In this document: one piece after another, positions 7,052 to 8,207 of the stretch
Numbering within the stretch: the stretch's first letter is position 1
How the letters are laid out: each line of letters opens with the position of its first letter
Origin: Egerieenecus sp048201975
GTDB taxonomy: Bacteria > Bacillota > Clostridia > Christensenellales > Aristaeellaceae
Assembly (NCBI GenBank): GCA_048201975.1
Contig: DBFBGQ010000062.1
Span: forward strand, 1-8,207
DNA: 8,207 nucleotides
Direction of reading: 5' to 3'
Notes under the pieces: model-generated
The model's database searches: none
Told to the model about the DNA's origin: nothing
The model's input: only the letters and a program-made list of their open reading frames with translations
Program-made: the position numbers and the translations under genes

Positions 7052-7602
7052 ATGGAGCAAAGCATTGGGACTGTTGCAGAAAATGAAAACAGATCATTTA
7101 GGCAACTAAAAAAGGCAATATTGGAAAACTGCGAAATCACTTTTGACTATTATAATTCTACTGGTGAGAGCAGTAAGAGAAATGTACATCCATATAAATT
7201 GATCTATAAAGAAAAGTATGGTATTTATTTGCTTTTTGCCTTTCGTGCAATGAAAATAGATTATTTCGACTTTCGCGGATAAAAAACCTAATTTTAACAG
7301 AAGTACATTTTGAGCGAAAATCAGATATATGCCAATACCATTCCGTCTTTCCAATGCCAGCTGAAATAGCAAATTTAATAGATTTAGAATTGGAGTTTAC
7401 TTTAGATGTTGGGTATAGGTTATTCGATACGCCGGACGATACGGCTATTATAAAACATGAAAACGGATATACTGTTAAACTTACTCTGCCGGAAAATAAT
7501 TGGCTGTATGATTTTCTTATGTCATTCGGAGACAAAGTAACCATTGTTCGACCAAAATATATCCGTCAAACATTGAAAGTAAAACATGAAGCGGCAAGAT
7601 AG
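7052..7602 (+). pseudogene. WYL-domain protein, frameshifted and lacking an N-terminal HTH domain
   Basis: The first part (7052 on) reads LKKAILENCEITFDYYNSTG then HPYKLIYKEK, the start of a WYL domain. In that frame it ends at a stop near 7280. Moving to the frame beginning at 7216 gives VWYLFAFCLSCNENRLFRLS, which includes the WYL tripeptide, then RIKNLILTEVHFERK. It runs to NNWLYDFLMSFGDKVTIVRPKYIRQTLK and the stop at 7600-7602, the usual WYL C-terminal extension. A loss of one base next to GAAAAG (7211-7216) explains the break exactly. Rejoined, it is about 183 residues. WYL proteins are usually transcriptional regulators with an N-terminal winged helix and a ligand- or nucleic-acid-sensing WYL domain; the helix is absent, TAG precedes the ATG, and no ribosome binding site is seen. 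The gene is AT-rich, unlike everything upstream. A sequencing error could mimic the frameshift but not the missing N-terminus. Confidence 0.8.
7066..7106. repeat. Imperfect inverted repeat at the composition boundary, resembling an insertion-sequence end
   Basis: GTTGC (7073-7077) and AAATGA (7081-7086) pair with TCATTT (7094-7099) and GCAAC (7102-7106) around a 7-base loop, with a small internal bulge. The preceding bases GGGACTGTTGCA (from 7068) resemble the terminal sequence of some insertion elements as I remember them (IS1182-like). No transposase is present. The element identity is a guess; the inverted repeat is seen directly. Confidence 0.3.
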
Positions 7603-7624
7603 CATTATAAAGGAGAATAAAAAT

Positions 7625-8207
7625 ATGAATATAAAAAAACAACTTGAAGCGGCAGTAGGCAAAAGGAACAGCATATATCTAAACAACATTGAAATTGATC
7701 CCCTTATGATTAAGGCAATTATGATAAATGAGGTTGTACCCTCTGACGTTTTATAGGATTTTTATGGAGTCCCTGACGCTGATTATCTGAAAACAACTAT
7801 TCCTCTTTTTCAAGGAGCAGGTGCAGAGGTTAAGTCTATACAAGACATATTGCAAATGGGTATTTATATCACAAATGCTGTAAAAACTCCAAAGACAGAA
7901 TATGCTATCGAAAAAAGTAGCATTGAAGATAGTTTGCCCTATTTAGAAGCAGAACTTTCTTTATTCCCCAATGTAAAGGTAATTATGCTTATGGGTGATG
8001 TGGCGAAAAAAGCCTTTAACGTGATTACGAAAAAGGCAACAAAGAAAAATGTTGTTCCTGCCGTTCCCACCTATAAATTGCGTACTACCGAAATCTTTTA
8101 TAACGGTATTAGAGTAATGCCATCCTATATAATGACAGGAGGAAATATTCTAATTGAAAAGTCAAAAGTAGCAATGGCAACCGAGGACATTGCCACCATG
8201 TTAGAAA
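7625..8207 (+). pseudogene. Uracil-DNA-glycosylase-superfamily-like protein with in-frame TAG, truncated by window end
   Basis: From ATG 7625, after a good ribosome binding site AAAGGAG (7609-7615), the frame stays open for 194 codons to the window edge except for TAG at codon 44 (7754-7756). Sequence on both sides of the stop reads as one protein: AIMINEVVPSD before it, DFYGVPDADYLKTTIPLF after. Later segments GIYITNAVKTPKTEY (79-93), KVIMLMGDVAKKAFN (118-132) and MPSYIMTGGN (165-174) look like the uracil-DNA glycosylase fold, with the ITNAVK, LMGxxA and late PSxxxTGGN regions. Enzymes of this superfamily excise damaged bases from DNA. The subgroup and activity are not certain. The next in-frame ATG (inside LQMGIY, near codon 78) would lose the putative first active-site motif. 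It starts 22 bases after the WYL remnant and shares its AT-rich composition, so the two probably arrived as a pair. Nonsense mutation, suppression or sequencing error could explain the TAG. Confidence 0.6.

Noticed and set aside
7754..7756. TAG read as pyrrolysine.
   Set aside because: No pyrrolysine system genes are visible, the protein is not a methyltransferase, and the neighbouring gene is also broken, so decay or error is more economical.
7052..8207. A complete anti-phage defence system.
   Set aside because: Only a WYL fragment and a UDG-like gene are present, both damaged. No effector, nuclease or methylase is visible, so a defence claim would be unsupported.

Overview
The window suggests a GC-rich member of the Firmicutes, probably Clostridia. 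The reasons are Gram-positive-style Shine-Dalgarno sequences, a TTG start on dapL, the DapL route to diaminopimelate, and an adenylosuccinate synthetase of a divergent type that I associate from memory with clostridial proteins. No rRNA or tRNA is present, so taxonomy rests on protein flavour and is an inference. All genes read on the + strand.

Layout: bases 1-163 are non-coding and hold nested inverted repeats. A promoter (164-192) then drives asnS (asparaginyl-tRNA synthetase) and a D-2-hydroxyacid (glycerate-type) dehydrogenase, closed by a strong intrinsic terminator (2617-2644). A near-consensus promoter (2687-2715) starts a second operon: dapF, dapL (TTG start), purA and a metal-dependent amidohydrolase. 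DapL and DapF perform consecutive steps: tetrahydrodipicolinate to LL-diaminopimelate, then to the meso form, for lysine and peptidoglycan. PurA is in a different pathway (AMP synthesis). A large hairpin lies between dapL and purA.

Just after the amidohydrolase stop (7031) the DNA changes abruptly from GC-rich to AT-rich. A hand count of the 60 bases from 5761 gives 47 G/C; the 60 bases from 7441 give 19. This AT-rich tail carries two decayed genes. The first is a WYL-domain protein lacking any DNA-binding N-terminus and broken by a one-base frameshift near 7216. The second is a uracil-DNA-glycosylase-like protein with an in-frame TAG at codon 44 that runs off the window. The join (about 7032-7106) includes an inverted-repeat segment resembling an insertion-sequence end. 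The simplest reading is a foreign fragment that landed behind a housekeeping operon and is degrading.

Most of the window is ordinary housekeeping. The points worth a second look are the composition boundary with its WYL/UDG-like pair, the unusual PurA active-site motifs, the dapL-purA hairpin and the structured region at the start. I see no convincing evidence of a wholly new system.
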